This document shows, in pieces, positions 17,770 to 23,745 of a stretch of DNA of 37,632 nucleotides; positions within the stretch are counted from its first letter, which is position 1; each line of letters begins with the position of its first letter. The notes beneath the pieces were generated by a model, which was not told the DNA's origin, searched no databases, and was given only the letters and a program-made list of their open reading frames with translations. A program made the position numbers and the translations under genes. The DNA lies in contig CALIBI010000016.1 in assembly GCA_938045815.1 (NCBI GenBank), positions 1 to 37,632 on the forward strand. The letters run 5' to 3'. Origin of the DNA: an uncultured Sulfolobales archaeon (GTDB lineage: Archaea > Thermoproteota > Thermoprotei_A > Sulfolobales > NBVN01).

Positions 17770-17923
17770 TTAATACTCAACCCCCTAGAAAACTATGTGA
17801 GAGCCCTCATAAATAGGCACTTGAAGTATTTCGTGATGCTTGATTGCTCCAGAAACACTTACTACCCTATTAATAGTCGGGTTTACGTTTTAGCGTAGCT
17901 TAATTAGTTCTTGAGATTCTGTT

Positions 17924-18256
17924 TTAACCCTGAATTCTCACTATCTTGAATGCTGGTGGTTTTATTTTCTCAGACCTGCATTTCGGACACTTGCTGGGTT
18001 TTTTAGGTTTCTCAAGGTCTTTAAACACGTACCCGCAGGACCTGCATTCAGGCGGCACCATAACTAGAATACGTGTGTTATTGTAGATTCTCCTAACGCT
18101 TTTCGCTATATGTTCTAGGTGCTCGTATACCTCCTTAGGAGTTGTTCTAAGACCTAACGCACTTATTATTTCCTCTACTGTTAGGGGTGTTTCTGCATTG
18201 ATCAATAACTCCATTATTTTTTCTCTAGTAGTCTGGTACGTCGAGCACTCACCCAC
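17924..18256 (-). CDS. Predicted transcriptional regulator: HTH plus zinc ribbon
   Basis: A 110-residue protein of the COG3357 type. Residues 1-60 form a winged helix (TREKIMELLINAETPLTVEEIISALG, then TPKEVYEHLEHIAKSVRR), and residues 65-100 form a rubredoxin-like zinc ribbon with CRSCGYVF and CPKCRSEK. The start is GTG 18256, three bases after the MscS stop, so it probably belongs to the DUF432-mscS transcript. Whether it regulates those genes is not visible. Confidence 0.8.
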   Translation of the reverse strand: MGECSTYQTTREKIMELLINAETPLTVEEIISALGLRTTPKEVYEHLEHIAKSVRRIYNNTRILVMVPPECRSCGYVFKDLEKPKKPSKCPKCRSEKIKPPAFKIVRIQG

Positions 18257-18259
18257 TAA

Positions 18260-19093
18260 TTACTTAACCTCATTAGTGTCTTGATTCTTTAGTTTTAGGT
18301 TATTAGCGAACCAGATTACTCTTTGCGGGAACGGTATGCTTATACCGTTTTCCTCAAGCTTTCTTTTTATTTCCCATAGTAAGTCCATTTTTACTGAGTA
18401 CCATTCTTGTGATGGAGCCCACACGCGAACCACTATGTTGACTGAGTTCTCGCCTAAGTTATCAACGAAGACTTGAGGTTCTGGTTTCTTGAGTGCTAGT
18501 GGGTGGTCCTCAATCACTTTCTTAATTACTTCTATCGCTTTCTGCGCGTCATCGCTGTAACTTATGCCTACGACGTACTCGAACCTTCTGGCAACGTGAG
18601 CAGTATAGTTAGTTATGTTTGATGTGAAGATTGTTGAGTTAGGTATTCTGACAAACAATCCGTCGTAGGTTCTTATTATGGTGGAGAAGATATTCACGTC
18701 CTCAACAATCCCTACTACGTTACTTACCGAGATGCCGTCACCTATTTTCACGGGTCTCTCTATGGCTAGGAAGATGCCTGAGACTAGATTAGCTACTATG
18801 TTTTGGAGAGCAAACCCTATTATTATTCCGGTGATGCCTCCCGCTAGGAGAAGTCCAGACAAATTGATACCTAGTAGGGGTGTTAATCCTATGAAGACAG
18901 CAATTATTATGGTGTAGTAGATAATCTTCAATATCACATCAAGTAAATTCTTCTTTAGCTTGTCTATGAGTGCTCTCTTAAGAGTTAACGTAATTAACTT
19001 AGCTATAACGACAGTCACAGACATTGAGATTAGGAATACCAGGATGCTGCGTAGGGTTACTTCCCCGTAGATAGTAGTGTCTATGAAGCTCAT
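18260..19093 (-). CDS. Small-conductance mechanosensitive channel (MscS family)
   Basis: Membrane tension-gated channel. Three N-terminal transmembrane helices are followed by the pore-lining helix with glycine/alanine packing (GLLLAGGITGIIIGFALQNIVANLVSGIFLAIERP), which is the MscS signature, then the beta domain (IGDGISVSNVVGIVEDVNIFSTII) and the C-terminal vestibule. Its length of 277 residues is typical of the minimal channel. ATG 19093 overlaps the DUF432 stop as TGATG; GTG 19105 is less likely. It is followed by the HTH/zinc-ribbon gene. Confidence 0.93.
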   Translation of the reverse strand: MSFIDTTIYGEVTLRSILVFLISMSVTVVIAKLITLTLKRALIDKLKKNLLDVILKIIYYTIIIAVFIGLTPLLGINLSGLLLAGGITGIIIGFALQNIVANLVSGIFLAIERPVKIGDGISVSNVVGIVEDVNIFSTIIRTYDGLFVRIPNSTIFTSNITNYTAHVARRFEYVVGISYSDDAQKAIEVIKKVIEDHPLALKKPEPQVFVDNLGENSVNIVVRVWAPSQEWYSVKMDLLWEIKRKLEENGISIPFPQRVIWFANNLKLKNQDTNEVK

Positions 19094-19848
19094 CAGAGAC
19101 CCCACTCCATAACAAACTTCTCCTTAATTACCGGTAAGCGATTTTGTGCTCTCGTGGTTAAGGATTTACTCATCCCTTCTCTTAAGGGTTCGTCCACGAA
19201 GGATGTCTCAGCAAACGTTTGTGAGTAGATGTGTGCTTGAGCTGATGTTGAGACGTACTTATCATCATAGTATATGATCATGTTGCTCGTGTTTAGGACT
19301 AGATTGCTTACAGTCACCCAATACTCAGAATTATTAGCTATTTTTAGCTTCACTACCCCCTCCCTCAACATGTCTACCTCAGGCAATCCTGTGGTGATTC
19401 TGGTTCGCCAATACCTACACACGACACCGCTTCTCGGTGTCCCGTACAACGTGTACTTCTGACTAACTAAGCTGAAAACATCTAAGAGTTCTGTGTTCTT
19501 TCTATCAACTACGAAAACCCCTATCTCGATAGGGAATGTCGAGTACGTTATTATTGTCGTTGAGGGTGCTATGATGATTGGTTCAGTAAACTCTAACAAG
19601 ATAAAGTCGGTTAGAGGTTTAGGGAGGTTGATCGGCTCCACAGGATTTATTAGTATGTGTGTGTCTGGTGAGTACGCTACATATTTTTCTGTACGAGACT
19701 TCCCCTCACGCAGGTACTTAAGCAAACCACTATGCTCGTGCAGTATTATCTTGACATCCTCGAATTCCAGATAATTGCTCCCTATATCAACTCTACCGTA
19801 GAAAAACCTCTTACCAAGTTTTGCGACTCCTTCGTAGGTATTACTCAT
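19093..19848 (-). CDS. DUF432 family protein
   Basis: A 251-residue archaeal protein of the DUF432 family, mostly predicted beta strand, with no transmembrane helix or signal peptide. Recognisable segments are the N-terminal YGRVDIGSNYLEFEDVKIIL, the centre LEFTEPIIIAPSTTIITYSTFPIEIGVFV and LYGTPRSGVVCRYWRT. DUF432 genes are often placed next to mscS in archaea, as here (TGATG overlap), which suggests a partner or modulator of the channel. That role is inference from context only. Confidence 0.8.
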   Translation of the reverse strand: MSNTYEGVAKLGKRFFYGRVDIGSNYLEFEDVKIILHEHSGLLKYLREGKSRTEKYVAYSPDTHILINPVEPINLPKPLTDFILLEFTEPIIIAPSTTIITYSTFPIEIGVFVVDRKNTELLDVFSLVSQKYTLYGTPRSGVVCRYWRTRITTGLPEVDMLREGVVKLKIANNSEYWVTVSNLVLNTSNMIIYYDDKYVSTSAQAHIYSQTFAETSFVDEPLREGMSKSLTTRAQNRLPVIKEKFVMEWGL

Positions 19849-19988
19849 TCATCATCACGCAGTTCATGATAATATTGGTGAGAGGTTTTATAGTATTTCC
19901 GGTGAAGCAGTCTCGCGTAACCCCACCGTTTCCTTTCCATCCCACTTTTTCCCACTCTAAAACAACCAAACATCAAACCAGTAATCTC

Positions 19989-20165
19989 TTAAGGAACCAG
20001 GATTGGCGCTAAGTAACCAAGCACTAGAACAGCTACAGCAAAAAATATAGCAATAAAGATTAACTGATAAGGAGAAATATTCACTTTAGCCTCAACCTCC
20101 TCAAAAAACCTAACTAACCCAGCACCAGACATCATCGAAGTCCTCTTCTTTTTCTTGCTCGACAC
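19989..20165 (-). CDS. Protein translocase subunit Sec61 beta (SecG-like)
   Basis: Small tail-anchored subunit of the SecYE-beta channel. A basic serine/lysine N-terminus (SSKKKKRTS) is followed by the family core SGAGLVRFFEEVEAKVNISP and one C-terminal transmembrane helix (IFIAIFFAVAVLVLGYLAP). GTG 20165 gives the usual length of 58 residues. ATG 20180 would add MLVLE and could be the start of a leaderless message. The gene faces away from the MazG gene across a 58-73 bp AT-rich promoter region. Confidence 0.92.
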   Translation of the reverse strand: MSSKKKKRTSMMSGAGLVRFFEEVEAKVNISPYQLIFIAIFFAVAVLVLGYLAPILVP

Positions 20166-20238
20166 CTCCAACACCAACATAAGTAATACTAAACTAAATA
20201 ATAAACCTTAAACAAAAAACACATGAAGATGAACGAAA

Positions 20239-20508
20239 ATGCACCAAGAAATAACCCTAAGAAAAGTACAGGAAATAATGAGTAAATACTACCTACAAAG
20301 AGATCTTGAAAGAGGACTATACGCAACATTCACGTGGCTCATAGAAGAAATAGGCGAACTAGCAGAATCAATACTAAACCAAAACAAAAAAGCACAAGAA
20401 GAAGAAATAGCAGACGTCCTAGCATGGCTAGCATCACTAGCCAACCTACTCTCAATAGACCTCGAAAAAGCTTTCAAACAAAAATACCTAAACCCACAAC
20501 CACCATAA
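20239..20508 (+). CDS. MazG-like nucleotide pyrophosphohydrolase
   Basis: An 89-residue single-domain all-alpha NTP pyrophosphatase. The metal-binding pattern of the family is present: EEIGELAE at about residues 36-43 and EEEIADVLAW at about 54-62, the latter giving the ExxD motif. It likely hydrolyses (d)NTPs or modified nucleotides. Its + strand is remarkably rich in A and C, unlike the + strand gene 380 bp to the right, because the replication origin lies between them. The start is ATG 20239; earlier ATGs at 20223 and 20229 are out of frame. Confidence 0.85.
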   Translation: MHQEITLRKVQEIMSKYYLQRDLERGLYATFTWLIEEIGELAESILNQNKKAQEEEIADVLAWLASLANLLSIDLEKAFKQKYLNPQPP

Positions 20509-20530
20509 CAATCAGAAATCACTACAAAGA

Positions 20531-20560
20531 CCCCCCCACCCCTCTGTTTCCACTGGAAAC
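20531..20560 (-). promoter_or_regulatory. Origin recognition box, left copy
   Basis: Read on the minus strand it is GTTTCCAGTGGAAAC then AGAGGGGTGGGGGGG. The first part is itself a palindrome-like element and the second is the G-rich tail, pointing away from the AT-rich core. It matches the right copy at 29 of 30 positions. Confidence 0.85.
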
Positions 20561-20752
20561 GAAATATATAGAAATAAACTTAATTTCTAATTAAATTCTA
20601 TATAAATAGAAAATAATACAAAATTAGTATCAAATATGATATAAATCATAAGCTTAAGCTCTCATTTATTGCATATCTATAGAAAATTTTGTATAATGAT
20701 CTATATATAGAGATTATGATTTTAATGAATTTTCTTTCTTATTATTAATTTG
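20561..20752. other. AT-rich duplex unwinding element
   Basis: 192 bp between the two origin boxes, with 31 G or C bases by hand count (about 16%). It contains several small inverted repeats: TTCTAT-ATAA-ATAGAA (20596-20611), ATGAT-ATAA-ATCAT (20636-20649), AGCTTAAGCT (20651-20660) and CTATATATAG (20701-20710). No ORF or tRNA is present. Confidence 0.8.
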
Positions 20753-20782
20753 TTTTCCAGTGGAAACAGAGGGGTGGGGGGG
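20753..20782 (+). promoter_or_regulatory. Origin recognition box, right copy
   Basis: TTTTCCAGTGGAAAC then AGAGGGGTGGGGGGG on the + strand, with the G-rich tail again pointing away from the AT-rich core. It is inverted relative to the left copy. Confidence 0.85.
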
Positions 20783-20889
20783 TAGTTGTGGTGTGTTGTT
20801 AGATGTTGTGTTAGAGTAGATGTTTGGTTGTTGGTTGTTTCTTTATTAACCTTGGATTTAATTTAGTGAGTGGTTGATAGGTAGTGAGG

Positions 20890-21156
20890 ATGTCGGTGAA
20901 GATTTTTAGGGATAAGGGGGAGATAGTGATTGCTGGGATCCCTACTCAGTGGGTTGCTGAGAGGATAATTAAGGATGTTAATGACTTGGTTCATATGAAG
21001 GGTAGTGATTTAGTGTATTTCTTTGAGGGTAGTCCGGGGATTTATGGTGATGGTTTAGTGATTAGGGTAATGCTTAGTAGGTTCTTAAATGAAAACGAGG
21101 TTGGTGTTCTGGTAAAGTATTTTGAGTTAAGGAATGCACGTATAGATGTTTACTAG
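20890..21156 (+). CDS. Small protein of unknown function next to the origin
   Basis: An 88-89 residue soluble alpha/beta protein that I do not recognise. It starts MSVKIFRDKGEIVIAGIP from ATG 20890; GTG 20884 would add two residues. There are no cysteines, no transmembrane helix and no obvious catalytic motif. A hydrophobic strand is followed by an amphipathic helix (TQWVAERIIKDVNDLVHM), a loop rich in glycine (EGSPGIYGDG), then VIRVMLSRFLNENEVGVLVKYF. The + strand is strongly rich in G and T. Biased codon use and the absence of stops in a clean frame support it as real. Its position directly beside the origin may or may not be meaningful. Confidence 0.65.
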   Translation: MSVKIFRDKGEIVIAGIPTQWVAERIIKDVNDLVHMKGSDLVYFFEGSPGIYGDGLVIRVMLSRFLNENEVGVLVKYFELRNARIDVY

Positions 21157-21214
21157 AGTGATTTTTCGTTGTTAGTACTCAGCTAATGCGGTAATGTGTT
21201 ACTGTACAGAAAAA

Positions 21215-21222
21215 CATTTATA
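21215..21222 (+). promoter_or_regulatory. TATA box of tRNA-Arg
   Basis: CATTTATAG-type sequence centred about 27 bp upstream of the tRNA 5' end, within AT-rich DNA. Confidence 0.5.
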
Positions 21223-21245
21223 GCCGCTAAGCATATCACATGTGG

Positions 21246-21323
21246 GGGCCCGTAGCTCAGCTAGGACAGAGCGCCGGCCTTCTAAGCCGGAGGTCCCGGG
21301 TTCAAATCCCGGCGGGCCCGCCA
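21246..21323 (+). tRNA. tRNA-Arg (TCT)
   Basis: A complete cloverleaf without intron. The acceptor is GGGCCCG/CGGGCCC, the anticodon stem CCGGC/GCCGG has loop CTTCTAA (anticodon TCT), and the T arm is CCGGG-TTCAAAT-CCCGG. The discriminator is G, with CCA encoded (21321-21323). Confidence 0.95.
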
Positions 21324-21441
21324 CACACGGCCGGGTCCCCTTAACAAACCTTCTCAACGAGAATTTGGGTGAGTAAATCAAAACTTATGGGTCTTACCTA
21401 GAAATTTTGGTAGGGAGAAAATACCTGACTTAAGTAGAGTA

Positions 21442-22128
21442 TCACTCTAAAGCTTTCAAGATTGACTCGCTCATTTCCTTAATTACTTTTCCAGGTTCTT
21501 GAGCTTTCATGATCGCTGAAGCTACTAGAACACCCATCGTTCCCAGTTTTATTGCTGCTGTGACGTCGTCCCCGGTCGTTATGCCTGCTCCAGTAAGTAT
21601 GGTAACTTCTTTATTTAGTTCCCTAACCCTAGCAACAGTTCCTGTCACAACCTCCGGCTTAGCTTTAGAGACAGGTATTCCAGTACCTATTAATTCAGGA
21701 GGCTCTATAGCGAGCATGTATGGACTTAAGACAGATATAGCTGCCGCTACCTCAGGAGTATCAGCACACACGAGCGTCTCTAAACCTAACTTGCGTGCTT
21801 TACCCAAAATAAAGCTTATCTCATCTAGCCTAAGCCTCCTCTCACTATGATTAATCATGACCCCAGTAGCTCCGGCTTCCTTAACCATCTCAACCGTTAC
21901 GTGACCTGTGTACGCGCCCTCCTCAACAGGGTCTACGTGCTGAGCAAAAACACTGCTATGCGATACCGCGTTAGCTATCCTCAGTATCTCCGTAGCTGGC
22001 GGCAACAAAATCACTCTTACTAAGCCGCTATACTCTCTAGCTACTGAGTCTGCCTCCTTAGCTATGCTTAGAGCTCTCGACCCGTATGAAGTCTTGTAAG
22101 TCTTAAAATTTATAGCTAAAACATACAT
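21442..22128 (-). CDS. tpiA: Triosephosphate isomerase
   Basis: Interconverts dihydroxyacetone phosphate and glyceraldehyde 3-phosphate. The short archaeal form (228 residues) is tetrameric in studied relatives. Catalytic residues are visible: N7 and K9 in AINFKTYK, H94 in INHSERR, and E142 in AIEPPELIGTG, the last also containing the flexible loop. TGAGITTGDDV and GVLVASAIMKA supply the phosphate site. ATG 22128 is 63 bp from the FBP aldolase/phosphatase stop on the same strand. The product of TIM is a substrate of that enzyme, so the pair forms a gluconeogenic module. Confidence 0.97.
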   Translation of the reverse strand: MYVLAINFKTYKTSYGSRALSIAKEADSVAREYSGLVRVILLPPATEILRIANAVSHSSVFAQHVDPVEEGAYTGHVTVEMVKEAGATGVMINHSERRLRLDEISFILGKARKLGLETLVCADTPEVAAAISVLSPYMLAIEPPELIGTGIPVSKAKPEVVTGTVARVRELNKEVTILTGAGITTGDDVTAAIKLGTMGVLVASAIMKAQEPGKVIKEMSESILKALE

Positions 22129-22191
22129 CTGCTTCTCACACTCCCTAACCAGACCCCCTCAACTCTAACGCACTACACCGAAGCTACACAC

Positions 22192-23361
22192 TTAATCTCC
22201 TTCCTCCTTCCCAGACAGGAGTGACGTAGTTACTTTAGGCTTCTTTACCTCATAGACCTTCTCTACGAAGAACCTCCCCTTAAGCTTCTCAAGCACTGAA
22301 GGCAACGTAGTGTACTCCATCTCTTCAGGACCTAGCCTGTGAGGCATGAAGGGTCCGTGCCTCCTCATATAGTCAGCTATTTGCTGCGCGATCCTGCGCG
22401 ACTCATCGAAAGCTACATCATCAAACAAATCTGCAGGACCTACCAGCTTTCCGTTCTTGACCTGGAAACCAAGCGCCAGAACACGTGGAGGACCGTCAAA
22501 TCTCGTACACTTAGCATGTCTTTGCGAGACAGGCATTAATGGGCCGTGATGAGAACCCCTCATCCACCCAGCAACTAAGTGCGGGAACGCGAAAGGCTCA
22601 AGCACCTCACCAACCGCTGGGAATCCTGACTGAGCCCTAACTACGGCTACCGGGTCATCCTTACCAACATACCTACCAGCCATTAAACTCAACCTCTCCA
22701 CACTGACTACGGCTGCGATCTCGTTGTCAGGCTTCCTGTAAACTCTTCTCACTATAAACCTGCCTGGAGTACCTATGAGCGCTAAGATATCGTAAGATTC
22801 TTCAGGAGCCGACAGAAGCACAGCCTTATTCTCGAAAACGTCGAATATCTCGAACTTAAAACCTTCATGTATCTTAGGATCAATAACCAAGCCCGCAGTA
22901 TTGAAGGGGTCGGCAAAAATCCTGTACATAGGTAGGTTGAAGGCACCCGGCTCCGTCTTATCAGCCATAAACACAACCACAGGCTCGGAAGGTCTCTCAA
23001 CAAACTCCATCTCAGCAACTCCCGGTCCTAACCCCCTCACATTACCTGAGAAAGCCTCACTAAGTAGGTCTTGACCAGCAGCGTAGAGCCCTAAATCCTT
23101 AGCAACATTAGCAGCTTCTTTGAACGCGTTCCAAGCCAACTCATGTATTTCCGGCGCGTCAACCCCCCTCTTATGAGTCATTATTAACTGGAGATCGTCA
23201 CCAACGTTAGTCACGTAGAAATCAATTATTAATCCCTTAAACTTCGCCTCCGCCAAAACCTTAGTCGCTGCAGCTAAGGTCTCCGGATGAACTATGTGGT
23301 GGCCGGCTAGAGAACCTATGTCTGCCTTAATAACGGAAATAGTGGTTTTCTCTTGCGACAT
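22192..23361 (-). CDS. fbp: Bifunctional fructose-1,6-bisphosphate aldolase/phosphatase
   Basis: One-active-site gluconeogenic enzyme of archaea that condenses triose phosphates and then removes phosphate to give fructose 6-phosphate. Family residues include KADIGSLAGHHIVHP at the N-terminus (metal-binding D14, H21), YVTNVGDDLQLIMTHKRG, MADKTEPGAFNLP, and the Schiff-base pair Y231/K234 in GRYVGKDDPVAV, which corresponds to the Tyr/Lys of the Thermoproteus enzyme. Also seen are FPHLVAGWMRGSHHGPLMP and FDGPPRVLALGFQ. Its 389 residues are typical. ATG 23361 has GAGGTG eight bases upstream and a TATA box at about 23396. Confidence 0.97.
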   Translation of the reverse strand: MSQEKTTISVIKADIGSLAGHHIVHPETLAAATKVLAEAKFKGLIIDFYVTNVGDDLQLIMTHKRGVDAPEIHELAWNAFKEAANVAKDLGLYAAGQDLLSEAFSGNVRGLGPGVAEMEFVERPSEPVVVFMADKTEPGAFNLPMYRIFADPFNTAGLVIDPKIHEGFKFEIFDVFENKAVLLSAPEESYDILALIGTPGRFIVRRVYRKPDNEIAAVVSVERLSLMAGRYVGKDDPVAVVRAQSGFPAVGEVLEPFAFPHLVAGWMRGSHHGPLMPVSQRHAKCTRFDGPPRVLALGFQVKNGKLVGPADLFDDVAFDESRRIAQQIADYMRRHGPFMPHRLGPEEMEYTTLPSVLEKLKGRFFVEKVYEVKKPKVTTSLLSGKEEGD

Positions 23362-23395
23362 ATACGTGGCACCTCAATAATATCACATAAACAGA

Positions 23396-23403
23396 GTTAT
23401 AAA
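23396..23403 (-). promoter_or_regulatory. TATA box of FBP aldolase/phosphatase
   Basis: Minus-strand TTTATAAC about 38 bp upstream of the ATG predicts a start near 23373 and a short leader containing GAGGTG. Confidence 0.55.
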
Positions 23404-23527
23404 TTTATTCATCATCGCTTAGGCACCTTATGTAATACCGCCTCAGTAAGCTTCTATCGCTAGAGAGTAGTTGAGAGCTAGTTTTCTTGATACTTGATGA
23501 GTTAAATAGTAAAACTTAAATCACGCT

Positions 23528-23635
23528 TGTAGAAATCCTGCAGGAAAGTGATTAGTGATAAAGCACTCATCGAGAGTAAGTCCACACCCTGGCTAGAGAG
23601 TTCAAACCCACGCAGACCCCCACACGTGAACTACG
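23528..23635 (-). repeat. Dispersed inverted repeat, copy 1
   Basis: Read on the minus strand it starts CGTAGTTCACGTGTGGGGG and ends TTTCTACA. It matches 33372-33479 on the + strand. The first 94 bases differ at one position (C for T); the last 14 bases differ at four and then end in the shared TTTCTACA. No ORF, terminal target duplication or known element is recognised. Confidence 0.9.
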
Positions 23636-23745
23636 AAACAGCTATAACGTAGTTGAGGTAGGGAAAGTTCACGCGAGAATTCTAGTACTAACTAGTCCAG
23701 TCAAGCTGACTTAAGTGAGAGGTTAACTTCAGGTGCTTAGTGGGT

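Larger units (their letters stand above)
20509..20889. other. oriC: Probable chromosomal replication origin region
   Basis: This non-coding interval holds two inverted origin recognition boxes around an AT-rich core. The boxes are 29/30 identical as inverted copies and have the crenarchaeal ORB structure: a TTCCAGTGGAAAC core followed by AGAGGGGT and a G run. The 192-bp core is about 16% GC by hand count. Base skew changes sign across it. No Orc1/Cdc6 gene is visible in the window. The combination resembles Sulfolobus origins, where inverted ORBs flank the AT-rich unwinding element and bind Orc1/Cdc6. Confidence 0.85.
23362..23745. other. 384-bp intergenic region carrying a dispersed repeat
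   Basis: Between the FBP aldolase/phosphatase promoter and the end of reverse gyrase. The right half contains one copy of the repeat described at 23528-23635. The rest (23636-23745) shows only weak similarity to the flank of the other repeat copy. No ORF of note. Confidence 0.6.

Noticed and set aside
20546-20560. Hairpin GTTTCCA-C-TGGAAAC read as a terminator of the MazG gene
   Set aside because: The same palindrome is in the right copy where no gene ends, and it is part of the origin box core.
20531-20782. CRISPR pair or insertion-sequence ends
   Set aside because: Only two copies, inverted rather than direct, no spacer-length regularity, no transposase frame in the 192-bp AT-rich interior, and a clear match to the origin box form.
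23600-23640. tRNA-like T arm in the dispersed repeat (TTCAAAC)
   Set aside because: The flanking bases do not form a T stem or an acceptor stem, so a tRNA fragment or att site is not supported.
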